64,000 nucleotides of DNA from Bacteroidota bacterium (GCA_024742495.1 JANSYJ010000008.1:92380-156379); one strand, 5' to 3'; counted from the first letter of the stretch, positions 34,459 through 44,240 are shown. The notes: generated by a model from the sequence alone, not told the origin. Made by a program: numbers and translations.

Positions 34459-36423
34459 ATGATTACGCAGGAAACCATCCAAAAAATTATTGATACCGCC
34501 CGGATTGAGGAGGTGGTTGGTGATTTCGTAACCCTAAAAAAAGCGGGGAGTAATTACAAGGGTTTAAGTCCCTTTTCAAATGAGAAGACCCCGTCTTTCA
34601 TGGTGTCTCCAGCGAAGCAAATTTTCAAGGACTTTAGCAGTAATAAAGGGGGCTCGGTGGTAACCTTCCTCATGGAGCATGAGCAATTCACCTACCCTGA
34701 AGCTTTGCGTTTTTTAGCCAAGAAATACAATATTGAAATTGTAGAAACTGGTCAGAGTGATGAGGAAAAGGCCAAGCGGGATACCCGAGAAAGTTTATTC
34801 TTAGTTAATCAGTTTGGGAATGAGTATTTCCAGGATCAGCTTTGGGAAAATGAGACTGGCAGGAGCATTGGTTTGAGCTATTTCCGTGAAAGGGGATTTA
34901 GTGATGAAACCATTAAGGAGTTTCAACTGGGCTATAGTCAAGATGGCTATGAAGTATTTACCAATGAAGCCCTAGGTAAAGGCTATAAGCTAGAATTTCT
35001 TTCGGGCGTTGGTTTAACAAAGGTTGATGGCAATCGGAAATTAGATCGCTTTAGAGGTCGGGTCATGTTCCCGATTTTAAGTCATACCGGTCGAGTATTG
35101 GGCTTTGGCGGTCGAATTTTAAAGAAAGACAGCAAAGCGGCAAAGTACCTCAACTCTCCCGAAAGTGAAATTTACCACAAGAGTAAAATTCTCTATGGCA
35201 TTTACCACGCTAAGCAGGCTATCGCTCGAGCGGATGAATGTTTTCTGGTGGAAGGTTATACCGACGTAATCAGTTTACATCAGGCGGGAATAAAAAACGT
35301 GGTTGCCAGTTCTGGGACAGCCCTTACGGTTGATCAAATCCTGCTCATTAAACGCTATACGCGCAACATAACCCTGCTTTACGATGGTGATCCCGCGGGG
35401 ATTAAGGCCAGTTTAAGAGGTATAGATCTCATTCTCGAGCAAGGCATGAACGTGCAAACGGTGCTTTTCCCAGATGGGGACGATCCCGATTCCTTTGCCC
35501 AAAAAAACTCGCTCAAGGAGCTCGAGGATTTTTTAAAGGAAGAAAAGAAAAACTTCCTTCGATTTAAGGCAGGCTTATTACTAGACGAAGCGCAAAACGA
35601 TCCCTTAGCTAAGGCCAAAGCCGCTCGTGAGATGGTGCAAAGTATTGCCCTCATTCCCGATGAATTAGAGCGCACCGCTTATGTGCAAGAAACTGCGCGC
35701 ATTCTCGACATGGCAGAACGCATTTTGTTTTCAGAATTGGGGCAAATGCGATCGACTAAAATTGAAAAGGAGGCGCAACAGCGAAAAAGAGCGGAAAAGG
35801 GCCTTCAAGAACAAGAAAACATGCGCGTGGTGGAGCAGGTGGAGAAAGGCCCAGACTCTTCCATCATCCACGTGCAAGAGAGAGCACTCAGTAGCCTATT
35901 ATTGAACCACGGCGACAAAGAATATTATTTTGGCGAAGAGGAAGTCGATTTTGAGCTAGAACCTGAAAAGGAAGCCACCCTTCCCAAAGAAAGTATTTGC
36001 GAGTATATCCTTGCCGAATTAGAGGAAGACAAACTGGGCTTTGAGCATCCCCAACTGCAGTCGATACTCCAACATTTTTTAAAGGTTTTTAACGATGAAG
36101 ACCGAATCGCTAAAGCGGAGGAATTTCTGAGGGGCGAAAATCCAGAGCGCATGCACATGGTGGTTGATTTAATTGCGGATGAGCCCGAACTGCACGACTG
36201 GAAGCGCAAGAAGATTTACCCGCCCAATCGTGAGGCGCATTTAAGGGACTTCACAATGGAAACGGTTCTGCGGTTTAAAGAAAAAAAAACTGGGCAGCTT
36301 ATTGCCGAAATTCAAAAGGAGTTTAAAAACGGTACTTCCACCAATCCTCAGGCCCTAGCCATGGCCAAGGACTTAACCGAATTAAAGATTAAGATTAATA
36401 AGCGCCTGAATCGGATTCTATAA
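34459..36423 (+). CDS. dnaG: DNA primase DnaG
   Basis: 654-residue primase that makes RNA primers at the fork. The N-terminal domain keeps the family scaffold (GLSPFSNEKTPSFMVSP, IFKDFSSNKGGSVVTFLM), but the four zinc ligands (CHC2 pattern) are replaced by Ser, Ser, Asp and Ser. I recall the same loss in other Flavobacteriia. The Toprim core (about 255-370) is intact: VEGYTDVISLHQAG, then LYDGDPAGIKAS with the metal-binding acids. The C-terminal third (from about 430) is Glu/Lys-rich and would bind DnaB helicase. Its start codon lies 22 bp after array B; its stop overlaps the convergent glycosyltransferase pseudogene by 6 bp. Confidence 0.95.
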   Translation: MITQETIQKIIDTARIEEVVGDFVTLKKAGSNYKGLSPFSNEKTPSFMVSPAKQIFKDFSSNKGGSVVTFLMEHEQFTYPEALRFLAKKYNIEIVETGQSDEEKAKRDTRESLFLVNQFGNEYFQDQLWENETGRSIGLSYFRERGFSDETIKEFQLGYSQDGYEVFTNEALGKGYKLEFLSGVGLTKVDGNRKLDRFRGRVMFPILSHTGRVLGFGGRILKKDSKAAKYLNSPESEIYHKSKILYGIYHAKQAIARADECFLVEGYTDVISLHQAGIKNVVASSGTALTVDQILLIKRYTRNITLLYDGDPAGIKASLRGIDLILEQGMNVQTVLFPDGDDPDSFAQKNSLKELEDFLKEEKKNFLRFKAGLLLDEAQNDPLAKAKAAREMVQSIALIPDELERTAYVQETARILDMAERILFSELGQMRSTKIEKEAQQRKRAEKGLQEQENMRVVEQVEKGPDSSIIHVQERALSSLLLNHGDKEYYFGEEEVDFELEPEKEATLPKESICEYILAELEEDKLGFEHPQLQSILQHFLKVFNDEDRIAKAEEFLRGENPERMHMVVDLIADEPELHDWKRKKIYPPNREAHLRDFTMETVLRFKEKKTGQLIAEIQKEFKNGTSTNPQALAMAKDLTELKIKINKRLNRIL

Positions 36424-37274
36424 TGACCTTAAATTTAGGTCAATCCAATCGCAAAGCTCATTTGATTGATCATTGAACTTTCTCCCGAAAGCAATTTCGT
36501 GGCAACCATAGAGATCATTAAAAGAATTTTCCTTTAGCATAAAATGCAGATCCTCTTGCAGTAGAACTTTAGGAGAAGATTGATTCTCCGTCCATTTCAG
36601 AAAGGTGAGGTTTGGCTTTTCCTGTCCTAGGTATTTGCTGCAAGCTAAAAGGCTTTGAAAAAAGGCTTCATCAGGACAAAGGCAGTTTTCGAAAAAAGAC
36701 TCATAATTTGGCTTGCTTTGATGTATTTGCAACAAGTCTGATCGCACTGAATCTGAAAGGGCAAACCAAGTAGAGCCAGCATAAAGTTTCAAAGGCACTC
36801 TTCTTGCAAAAGGTGACCGTTTCAAAAGTTTCTCCACTATTAATAACAACCTGGTTTTACCTTGCGGATTGCGCCGTGCGAGGTTTTTAAAGTGATAGCG
36901 GGTAAAACGCTTTAAGGGTTTAGAAGGAAAAGGAACTGGCTTGCTATTAATAAAAAGAGGGGCCTTTGCAAGTGTCCTTTCCAATGTTTGTCGAGAACAA
37001 AGCGGGTAATCGCTTCCGCTTATCAGTAAATAATAATCTGCCGGAGCGGCAATCTCTAGCAAATCTATACTTGCGCGCAATTGAGCATGAGCCCCTCACT
37101 ACGTTTCCAAGCGCGGGATTAACTTATCCCGCTCCGGGAATAGGGCATTCTAGGCGATTTCAGATCTCTTATCTACCTGCAAGTAAATTTGAGTATCTGG
37201 TTCGTCTAAAGCCTTAACTAATCGCTCAAGTGCATGAACTTATCATGAGCCATAATTAAATGGGTCAACTTCAT
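36418..37274 (-). pseudogene. Degraded GT14 (core-2/I-branching type) glycosyltransferase
   Basis: The intact 3' part (36418-37080) encodes GT14 motifs: DYYLLISGSDYPLCSRQTLE, GSTWFALSDSV, CPDEAFFQSLL and LTFLKW. The missing N-terminus is still legible upstream. ATG 37274 starts MKLTHLIMAHDK; one base is then lost near 37239, the frame continues HALERLVKALDEPDTQIYLQ and VDKRSEIA, hits TAG at 37150-37152, goes on NALFPERDKLIPRLET, and meets adjacent TAG and TGA at 37096-37101 where the family has Tyr-Trp before GAHAQLRASIDLL. Three stops and a frameshift make function unlikely. It begins 1 bp after the methyltransferase gene and once belonged to the polysaccharide locus. Confidence 0.85.
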
Positions 37275-37275
37275 T

Positions 37276-37917
37276 TTAAAGATTAAAGCAATTTAAATCC
37301 CGGTAAAAAATGGTGCTTTCTTCCCTAAGGAAAGAGAAAGGTTTTAAACCTGATATCCGCAAATGCCTAAAGCCCTGTCGCTTGGCGATTTCAAATGCAC
37401 TTTGATATTCCTCACGATCGGAATCGTCCAAAATAATCACCCCTTGTTTAGTCAAGGCTGCTATTCCGCTTTCAAAGCAAGCGACCCTTTCGCGACCATC
37501 AACTAAAATTAGGTCAAACAAGCTATTTTCACTCTTAGCGGCATTGATGTAGGCGTCGCCAACGGATTCAACAATTAGCTTATGATTTGTACAATGCTTG
37601 AGCAAGTCACGAAGCTTTTCTTCCCAGGCTTTATTATACTCAATAGAGACGACCTCTTTCACTCGTTCGGCAAAATATAAGGAGGAAAATCCGGCACCGT
37701 ATTCGAACATCCTAAGGTCTTTATTCAAACGCTCATCTAAAAGCTCTACAAAGGCATAATTCATCCAGGGTATAGCCTTTAAATCGGCATTAACCGGTTC
37801 AATGAGTTGATGACTGCGTATAAATCCGGTTCGGTTTAAATAGGAATTTGGTTTGAAAATGAGCTTGTAAGCCACCCACCACTTGCGTAGAGCCAAATAA
37901 AAAGCATTCCTTTTCAA
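37276..37917 (-). CDS. Class I SAM-dependent methyltransferase-like protein
   Basis: 213 residues. A Rossmann methyltransferase core: FEYGAGFSSLYFAERVKEVV (motif I and following strand with acidic end, SIEYN), FDLILVDGRERVACF (motif IV region) and GVIILDDSDREEY. The N-terminal 45 residues are basic and hydrophobic (ALRKWWVAYKLIFKPNSYLN), perhaps a membrane contact. It lies in a polysaccharide locus, so it may methylate a sugar or lipid, but the substrate is unknown and a non-methyltransferase role is possible. Divergent from the flippase gene. Confidence 0.75.
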   Translation of the reverse strand: MKRNAFYLALRKWWVAYKLIFKPNSYLNRTGFIRSHQLIEPVNADLKAIPWMNYAFVELLDERLNKDLRMFEYGAGFSSLYFAERVKEVVSIEYNKAWEEKLRDLLKHCTNHKLIVESVGDAYINAAKSENSLFDLILVDGRERVACFESGIAALTKQGVIILDDSDREEYQSAFEIAKRQGFRHLRISGLKPFSFLREESTIFYRDLNCFNL

Positions 37918-37976
37918 TTCAATTGTTTTAAGTGTTTAAGCGTTCAAAGCTGTAATTTAGCCCTCAAATCGCAATA

Positions 37977-39218
37977 TTGGCTGCAAATCTAACACGAAAT
38001 ATTAGCTATCTCTCTCTTTCCCAAATAGCCAATTATGCTTTTCCGCTCGTTACCATCCCTTACGTTACACGTGTTTTAGGTCCTTCTTCCTATGCCCTTA
38101 CTGAGTTTGCCGGTATAATTTTAGTGTATTTCATGTCGCTTGTCGAGTTTGGTTTTTACACTACTGCAACTCGAAAGGTTGCGCAGGAACAAAATTCGGG
38201 AGAGGCATTAAGTGAAATTTTCTCCAGCGTATTAAGTGCTAAATTTCTTCTAATGCTATGTGCATTGGCCATATTACTGTTACTAATACTTTTGGTACCA
38301 AAATTAAATGCCAATAGTGAGGTTTTAATTTTAAGCATTCCCTTTATAATTGGCGCATCTTTAAATCCCGACTTCCTTTTTCTTGGCTTACAAAAAGCAC
38401 CTATAATCGCATTTTGTAATGTCTTTTTAAAAGGCTTAGCAACCGCCTGCATCTTTATTTTCATTAATGAACCCAAGGATTATCTCTGGTTAAATTTCAT
38501 AAATGGTTCAGCCACGATAGGCATCTCTTTAAGCTTACTCTTTATTGCCTTTAGGAAAATTAAAGGCTTAAAATTTCTTTCCTTCTCTTGGGCATCGATC
38601 AAGGTCTTTTTACTCGAATCGAGGTTTATATTTATTAGTAATTTCTCCACTCGGGTCTATGGGTTTATCTCCATTCCCATGGGCGGCTTTTTGATGAGCC
38701 CCACGCAACTGGGGATTTTTGCAGCTGCAAGTAAATTAATTAATGTAGGGCAAAATGTGTTGTTTCAGCCTTTACACGGGGCCTTGCTTCCCTATTTAGC
38801 TTCAAAGGTTAAAGAGTCGAAAGACAATTACCTTAAGGAACACCGAAGGTTTTTAGTATTACTGGCAAGTGCCATTGCTATTATTAGTCTCGGCCTAATT
38901 TTCCTAGCACCTTGGTTCATACCCCTAATTTTTGGTCAACAATATTTTGAGGCGATTCCATTACTTCAGTTGATGGCCCCGATGTTATTCATAGGAGTTT
39001 TCGCACATTTATACCTGCAGCAGGGCCTGCTCATACTGACTAAGGATAGGCAATACATGAACCTGATATTAATAATTGGCACTTTAAGTATCATTTTAAA
39101 TTACTTTCTAATAGGTTCTTATCAAGAGATGGGGGCAGCACTAGCTCGTCTTATCACAGAATTTCTTTTAGCTCTTTTTGCCGCTTTGGCTTTTTATAAA
39201 AGTCTCCGAAAAAACTAA
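37977..39218 (+). CDS. Polysaccharide flippase (Wzx/PST, MATE-like)
   Basis: 413 residues from a TTG start; the frame has an in-frame stop shortly upstream and no early ATG, and the N-terminus NISYLSLSQIANYAFPLVTI is the usual start of Wzx-type flippases. About 12 hydrophobic helices follow, with the typical VTIPYVTRVLGPSSYALTEF segment after TM1. It would flip undecaprenyl-linked oligosaccharide units across the inner membrane. The next gene starts 4 bp after its stop, in a run of overlapping transferase genes. Confidence 0.92.
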   Translation: MAANLTRNISYLSLSQIANYAFPLVTIPYVTRVLGPSSYALTEFAGIILVYFMSLVEFGFYTTATRKVAQEQNSGEALSEIFSSVLSAKFLLMLCALAILLLLILLVPKLNANSEVLILSIPFIIGASLNPDFLFLGLQKAPIIAFCNVFLKGLATACIFIFINEPKDYLWLNFINGSATIGISLSLLFIAFRKIKGLKFLSFSWASIKVFLLESRFIFISNFSTRVYGFISIPMGGFLMSPTQLGIFAAASKLINVGQNVLFQPLHGALLPYLASKVKESKDNYLKEHRRFLVLLASAIAIISLGLIFLAPWFIPLIFGQQYFEAIPLLQLMAPMLFIGVFAHLYLQQGLLILTKDRQYMNLILIIGTLSIILNYFLIGSYQEMGAALARLITEFLLALFAALAFYKSLRKN

Positions 39219-39222
39219 GTGT

Positions 39223-40194
39223 ATGGTAAGTGTAGTAATGAGTGTAAAAAATGGACTACCCTATATCGGTGACACTATTGAGTCTGTACTTCGCCAGAGT
39301 TTAAAATCTTTTGAGTTTATAATTATTGATGATGGCAGTGATGATGACACGGTACTTGAGATAAAGAAGTATAAAGACCCTCGGATTAAACTCATTGAAC
39401 AAGAAAATACCGGTGTTGCCAAAGCAAAGAATAGAGCTATAAGGGCTTGTTCCTTTGATTTAATTGCCATAATTGATGCCGATGATATTTGTCGAGAAAA
39501 TCGACTGCAGGCTCAAGCTTCTTTTTTAAATACCCATCCCGATTACGTTTTAGTAGGAGGCTTTGTTGACATTATTGACAAGGATGGACGCTACCTCTAC
39601 ACGGAAAGAAAACCGGTTGAGGATGCTGAAATTCGCAAACATCAAGATCAACGAAATCCTTGGTCGCACAGCTCTGTGATGTTTCGCAAAAAAGCCTTTG
39701 ATGCAGTAGGGGGCTATTATGAGCCGATTAAGCAGTATATCGTTGATTACATGCTACTTTATCAATTATCTAATCATGGTAAGGTTCACCAATTACCTGA
39801 AGTTGTGGTGCAGTATAGAATTGTGCCAACTGCGCTTTCTGCCAAAGCAAATCCCAAGAAATTCGATGAAATAACACAGCGTTCAATTAGAGCGGGTAAG
39901 ATGAGCGAGGCTGATATAAAGGCGATGCAAGAAATTAAAAAGAAGGAAAAGAGAACCGCAAATTTTAAAGAAAGCATGTACCATCTCTACCTAGGTCGGA
40001 GCTTTCTCTTTCATAATTTTAAACGCTATGAAGCCGCCAGGCATTTAAAAAAGTGCTTATCCTTAAACCCGGAACTAAAAATAGCACGCTACTATTTATG
40101 GATGTCGCAATTGCTACCAAAGAGCATCATTACCCTCATTTACAAAATATTAAGCCCGAATGCCGGTCTTACCTATGTCCGTAATGATGATTAA
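39223..40194 (+). CDS. Glycosyltransferase family 2
   Basis: 323 residues from ATG 39223 (MVSVVMSVKNGLPYIGDTIE). GT-A fold features: the DDGSDDDT nucleotide-binding segment, IAIIDADDICRENRL (DxD-type metal site) and PWSHSSVMFRKKAFD. The C-terminal 80 residues are helical, with TPR-like ARHLKKCLSLNPELKIARYY. It probably adds one sugar to the lipid-linked repeat unit at the cytoplasmic face. It overlaps the next gene's start by 8 bp. Confidence 0.92.
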   Translation: MVSVVMSVKNGLPYIGDTIESVLRQSLKSFEFIIIDDGSDDDTVLEIKKYKDPRIKLIEQENTGVAKAKNRAIRACSFDLIAIIDADDICRENRLQAQASFLNTHPDYVLVGGFVDIIDKDGRYLYTERKPVEDAEIRKHQDQRNPWSHSSVMFRKKAFDAVGGYYEPIKQYIVDYMLLYQLSNHGKVHQLPEVVVQYRIVPTALSAKANPKKFDEITQRSIRAGKMSEADIKAMQEIKKKEKRTANFKESMYHLYLGRSFLFHNFKRYEAARHLKKCLSLNPELKIARYYLWMSQLLPKSIITLIYKILSPNAGLTYVRNDD

Positions 40195-41080
40195 TGCCGA
40201 TATCATATTTGTAACAACTGGATCTAATGCCAGCCTTCTTCAAAATTTAATTAGTTCCATTGAAGGAAGAACCAATGGTTTAAAAGTCTATTTGGTTTTA
40301 GTTAATCAAGGTTCCAAAATACTTTTTAAAAATGAAGACCCGCTCCTTCAAATCCACACAATAGATGTGGGAAAGCAAATGAGTCTTTCGGCATCGCGCA
40401 ATCTAGCTTTGAAATTTCTATTCGATCAAAAGGTGAGTGCTCAGCATATTATGTTCCCGGATGACGACACTAGCTTTAAGAAAGACTTTTTTGAAATTTA
40501 CTTCAACTTGGAGCCACAAAGTGCCTATTTGGCCAAAATATGTAACGAGGAAGATGGCGCCGACTACCGCAATTATCCAGATAAGTCAAGATGTGGAAAG
40601 GAATCCTTAATACCCTGGGTAGCCAGCGTGAGCCTACTAATTCCATATACTATTGCAAAAAAGATTGGTCATTTCGACCCTAAACTTGGCGTAGGTGCAA
40701 AATGGGGAAGTTCCGAAGACCTTGATTACTTTTTAAGAGCCACCCAGCATCTTGAATTCTGCTTTCTTCCAGAACTAAAAAACTATCATCCATCGCGATT
40801 CGGGAAGTATGAGAAGATGTCATCTGAAAATATCAGGAAGCGTTTTAAGGCCTATACCGATGGTTACCTACTTGTTTATTTTCGATACAACCTAGAGTCC
40901 AAACTTGGTCTTTTCGCAACAAGAGCCCTAGGGGGAGCGATGATAAGTATCTTAAGGTTAAACTTCCGATTGAGCTTTCAGTATCTTTGGCTTTATCAGT
41001 ATCGTCGTAAAGCAAAAAGTTATTTTTCTAATCTTAAGCGCGAGGAACCGGATAAAATATCTTTAGAATATGATTTTTGA
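40187..41080 (+). CDS. Glycosyltransferase family 2-like protein
   Basis: 297 residues from ATG 40187 (MINADIIFVTTGSNASLLQN), overlapping the previous stop. GT-A features are VNQGSKILF, SLSASRNLALKFLF, the acidic MFPDDDTSFKKDF (DxD equivalent) and GSSEDLDYFLRAT. The catalytic-site EDLDYFLR pattern resembles rhamnosyl- or galactofuranosyl-type GT2 enzymes. The C-terminus has amphipathic and hydrophobic stretches that could touch the membrane. It overlaps the next gene by 11 bp. Substrate unknown. Confidence 0.85.
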   Translation: MINADIIFVTTGSNASLLQNLISSIEGRTNGLKVYLVLVNQGSKILFKNEDPLLQIHTIDVGKQMSLSASRNLALKFLFDQKVSAQHIMFPDDDTSFKKDFFEIYFNLEPQSAYLAKICNEEDGADYRNYPDKSRCGKESLIPWVASVSLLIPYTIAKKIGHFDPKLGVGAKWGSSEDLDYFLRATQHLEFCFLPELKNYHPSRFGKYEKMSSENIRKRFKAYTDGYLLVYFRYNLESKLGLFATRALGGAMISILRLNFRLSFQYLWLYQYRRKAKSYFSNLKREEPDKISLEYDF

Positions 41081-41894
41081 TATCCTTATTTCGGTTGTTC
41101 TTTATCGCAATAATAAGACGGAGCTCGAAAGCTTTTTAAATTCCTGCAATGGCAGCAACTTAAAGATACATTTAGTATTTATTGATAATGCTCCTGGGCA
41201 AATAGATTTTGACTTTAAAACTCTTCCGGCTTTTGCCGAATACCGACCAATGCCTAAGAATTTAGGGTATGGTTGTGGTCATAATGTAGCAATCCTGGAC
41301 CCTAAAATTAGCGCCTCCTACCATTTAATTGCAAATGCAGATGTCCGTTTTACAAGTATAGATCTTCAAAAGATTTATAATAAGATGGAAGCATCACCGA
41401 ATTGCGGCTTGCTTATGCCACAAGTAATATGGCCCGATGGCAAAGATCAAGGCTTGCGAAAACTCCTACCCAGCCCCGGTGATTTATTCTTAAGGCGTTT
41501 TGTTCCTGGCTTTTTAAGATTTGCATTCAAAAAGCAAGAGTCAAGCTATCAAATGCAAATTTTTGATTCGAAAAAGGAAATGCTAGTCCCTGCTTTAAGT
41601 GGCTGCTTTATGTTTTGCAGATCTAGTCTTCTTCGTGAAATTGGAGGTTTCGACGCGCGTTTCTTTTTATACCTGGAGGATGTGGATTTATCCAGGCGGA
41701 TGGGGCAGACGGCATTAAACCTTTATTGGCCGGAAGTAAGAATTATTCATGAATATCAAAAAAGCAGCTACCGATCTTTAAAACCATTATGGCTCCACTT
41801 AAAGTCCGCCTTCAAATATTTCAATAAACATGGCTGGTTTTTCGATCAAGAGCGAAAAGCAATAAATCAGAAGGCAATGAGCCAAAAACAATGA
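41070..41894 (+). CDS. Glycosyltransferase family 2 (rhamnosyltransferase-like)
   Basis: 274 residues. The order VVLYRNNKTELESFL, FIDNAPGQID, PKNLGYGCGHNVAI, LIANADVRFT (acidic metal site), LVPALSGCFMFCRSSLLREI and FFLYLEDVDLSRRM is that of WbbL/RfbN-type rhamnosyltransferases, with the EDVDLSRR catalytic-base region intact. It probably works on the same lipid-linked oligosaccharide as its neighbours. Overlaps the previous gene by 11 bp and precedes the WecA-like gene by 22 bp. Confidence 0.9.
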   Translation: MIFDILISVVLYRNNKTELESFLNSCNGSNLKIHLVFIDNAPGQIDFDFKTLPAFAEYRPMPKNLGYGCGHNVAILDPKISASYHLIANADVRFTSIDLQKIYNKMEASPNCGLLMPQVIWPDGKDQGLRKLLPSPGDLFLRRFVPGFLRFAFKKQESSYQMQIFDSKKEMLVPALSGCFMFCRSSLLREIGGFDARFFLYLEDVDLSRRMGQTALNLYWPEVRIIHEYQKSSYRSLKPLWLHLKSAFKYFNKHGWFFDQERKAINQKAMSQKQ

Positions 41895-41916
41895 GTATCT
41901 GTATTTTTGAAGACTA

Positions 41917-42999
41917 ATGGAAAAGTACCAAAGCCTTGTTTATTTCGCGGCCTTTTTAACCGCCTTTTTAATCACCTTCTTTTCTATCCCTGCCATTATT
42001 CGTCTTTCCCTCGTTAAAAAACTATACGATCAGCCCGATCAGCGTAAGCACCATTCGCAACGCATCTCCCCTCTTGGAGGTATAGCCATTTTTGGTGGAC
42101 TTCTCTTATCCTTTGTTTTTTTCACCGCCCATCTTGCGAATGCAACTTTAAATTCTGTTCTAGTCGCTTTAATCATTCTGTTTATCACCGGCGTAAAGGA
42201 TGATTTATATCCCTTGGTTCCCTACAAAAAACTGCTTGGTCAGCTTATGGCAGTTGGGGTAGTTGTTATTCAAGGGGATATTCGTTTGGTACAGCTATAT
42301 GGGCTTTTTAACATCTATGAACTTCCCTACTGGAGTAGCCTGAGCTTGAGTTTTTTATTTTTTATTGGCATTATAAATTCCTTTAATTTCATTGATGGCA
42401 TAAATGGTTTAAGCTCCTTACTCAGTATTTTAGTAAGCACCGTTTATACGTTTTTATTTATTGCTCTAGACCAGGCCTTATTCATCACACTATCCCTGTG
42501 CATTATCGGCGCTCAATTGGCCTTCCTTCCTTACAATCTCCTAAAAGCTAAAATATTCATGGGCGATACCGGCTCCATGATAATGGGCTTTTTTGCCGCT
42601 TTATTAAGTATTTACTTCCTTCAAACTAATGCACTAATGGAAGATCAAATACTAGAGCATATTGATGCCATGCTTTTCGCCTTTGCCATTTTAATACTGC
42701 CCATACTCGATAGCGCACGAGTGGTTTTCATTAGAGTTTTTATTAAGAAAGTTTCGCCCTTAAAGGCAGATCGAAATCACCTTCATCATGTTTTATTAGA
42801 TATTGGCCTAAGTCATTGGCAAGCCACCTTATGGCTTATTGGAACCAATACCATGCTTATTGCCTTGAGTTGGTTTCTAAATCCTCATATTCGTGCTTCT
42901 TTGCTCTTTAGCATCCTTGTAGTGTTAGCCTTAGGGCTTTCTCAAGTGCCTTTTTTAATTAAACAGAAATTGAAAAGACTTGGCCGTTATCCACTTTAA
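41917..42999 (+). CDS. Polyprenyl-phosphate sugar-1-phosphate transferase (WecA/MraY family)
   Basis: 360-residue integral membrane enzyme that starts O-antigen or capsule units by joining a sugar-1-phosphate (often GlcNAc-1-P) to undecaprenyl phosphate. About 11 TMs; motifs: DQPDQRKHHSQRISPLGG near the start, VKDDLYPL (Mg-binding acids), NSFNFIDGINGLSS, FMGDTGSMIMGF and the cytoplasmic His loop ADRNHLHHVLLD. The His loop is WecA-type rather than MraY-type. It consumes the lipid carrier that UppP recycles. Overlaps the ligase-like gene by 20 bp. Confidence 0.93.
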   Translation: MEKYQSLVYFAAFLTAFLITFFSIPAIIRLSLVKKLYDQPDQRKHHSQRISPLGGIAIFGGLLLSFVFFTAHLANATLNSVLVALIILFITGVKDDLYPLVPYKKLLGQLMAVGVVVIQGDIRLVQLYGLFNIYELPYWSSLSLSFLFFIGIINSFNFIDGINGLSSLLSILVSTVYTFLFIALDQALFITLSLCIIGAQLAFLPYNLLKAKIFMGDTGSMIMGFFAALLSIYFLQTNALMEDQILEHIDAMLFAFAILILPILDSARVVFIRVFIKKVSPLKADRNHLHHVLLDIGLSHWQATLWLIGTNTMLIALSWFLNPHIRASLLFSILVVLALGLSQVPFLIKQKLKRLGRYPL

Positions 43000-44239
43000 T
43001 CAAGCAGCAACTAAAAGACTTGCGGCAATTCTCCTAGGGCTTGCCATTTTCAGCTTACCCTTTGGTTTGGGGCCATTAAGTAATCTATTTCTGCTCGCCT
43101 TAGCACTGCTATGCTTTGTTGCTATGAATAAATCGGACTGGTCATACAGTTTAAGATCACCAATTACCTGGACCTCATGGGCCTTCTTTTTCATATACGC
43201 TATCAGCTTAACTTATTCAGAGGATCTTCAATCAGGTTTGAAAGACCTTGAAACTAAGTTGAGTTTTCTGTTAGGGCCGCCAGTTTTGGTAGCCGTAGGA
43301 AGATATTTTCAGGAAGATGAAAAAAGAAAGTTCAAAGACTTTTTCATAATTGGATGTTCGATAAGCTTGCTAGCTGCTTTGGTTTATGCAGGCTGGCGAA
43401 GCTTAAATGCACAGTCTTTTAGTTATGTGAAAATTAACGGTAGTCAAGAGCACTTTTTCTTTCTTTATGAAACGCTCTCGAAGCCGTTTATGCACCCCGG
43501 TTACCTCAGCACTTTGTATGGCTTTGCTATTCTATTTTTAGTGCATCGAGTGTGGAAGCCCAAGAAAGAAGAAAGGAAGCTTATTAACTGGTTTTTAATA
43601 ATTTGGTTAGCACTGGGCTTGTTCTTGTTGCAAGGCCGAATAAATATCTTAGCCTTAGCGATAATTCTGGGCAGCATGATATTCATTCGAATCATATCTC
43701 AAAAACGTTGGTTGTTAATGATCGGCGGTACGGCAAGCTTGGGACTACTTATTTTACTCTTCATTAGCTTCGCTCCCCAGGCATTAAAGGAAAGATACCT
43801 TGCCTTCCCAGATTTTTCCTACCAGCTAAGGGATACAAATTTCAATAGTGCCACCTATCGGCTGGCCGAATGGGAATGTGCTCTGGTAAGTCTAAAAGAA
43901 TCCCCTTGGATTGGCTACGGCATTGGTGATGCCAAGGAAGAACTTTTGGATACCTATAAAGAAAAAGGCTTTTTAGAAGGCTGGGAAAGACGGTACAATG
44001 CACATAACCAGTACCTAGAGACAAGTATGGCGGCAGGTCTTCTTGGACTTATTGCCTTAGTGGCTCTGCTGTTTGCCTATATCCAAAGAGCCCATAGTTT
44101 AAACAAAACTGATCTATTAACCGCTCTGTTATTCTTTGCATTGTGCCTGTGCACAGAAAGTATGTTTGAGCGAGCTTGGGCCATTGTGAGTTTCAATGTT
44201 TTATTCCCCTTTCTTTTGAGCTCTACTAAAAGCGATTAA
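42980..44239 (+). CDS. O-antigen ligase/polymerase family protein (plus strand)
   Basis: 419 residues from a TTG at 42980 inside the end of the previous gene; the next in-frame ATG is far inside TM sequence, so the TTG is likely. About 11-12 TMs and a large periplasmic loop with SATYRLAEWECALVSLKESP, the WIGYGIGDAKEEL motif and RRYNAHNQYLETSMAAGLLG, the usual Wzy_C/WaaL signature (WIGxG and HNxxLE). It either polymerises repeat units (Wzy) or ligates them to lipid A core (WaaL); sequence alone does not decide. Confidence 0.85.
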   Translation: MAVIHFNQAATKRLAAILLGLAIFSLPFGLGPLSNLFLLALALLCFVAMNKSDWSYSLRSPITWTSWAFFFIYAISLTYSEDLQSGLKDLETKLSFLLGPPVLVAVGRYFQEDEKRKFKDFFIIGCSISLLAALVYAGWRSLNAQSFSYVKINGSQEHFFFLYETLSKPFMHPGYLSTLYGFAILFLVHRVWKPKKEERKLINWFLIIWLALGLFLLQGRINILALAIILGSMIFIRIISQKRWLLMIGGTASLGLLILLFISFAPQALKERYLAFPDFSYQLRDTNFNSATYRLAEWECALVSLKESPWIGYGIGDAKEELLDTYKEKGFLEGWERRYNAHNQYLETSMAAGLLGLIALVALLFAYIQRAHSLNKTDLLTALLFFALCLCTESMFERAWAIVSFNVLFPFLLSSTKSD

Positions 44240-44240
44240 T

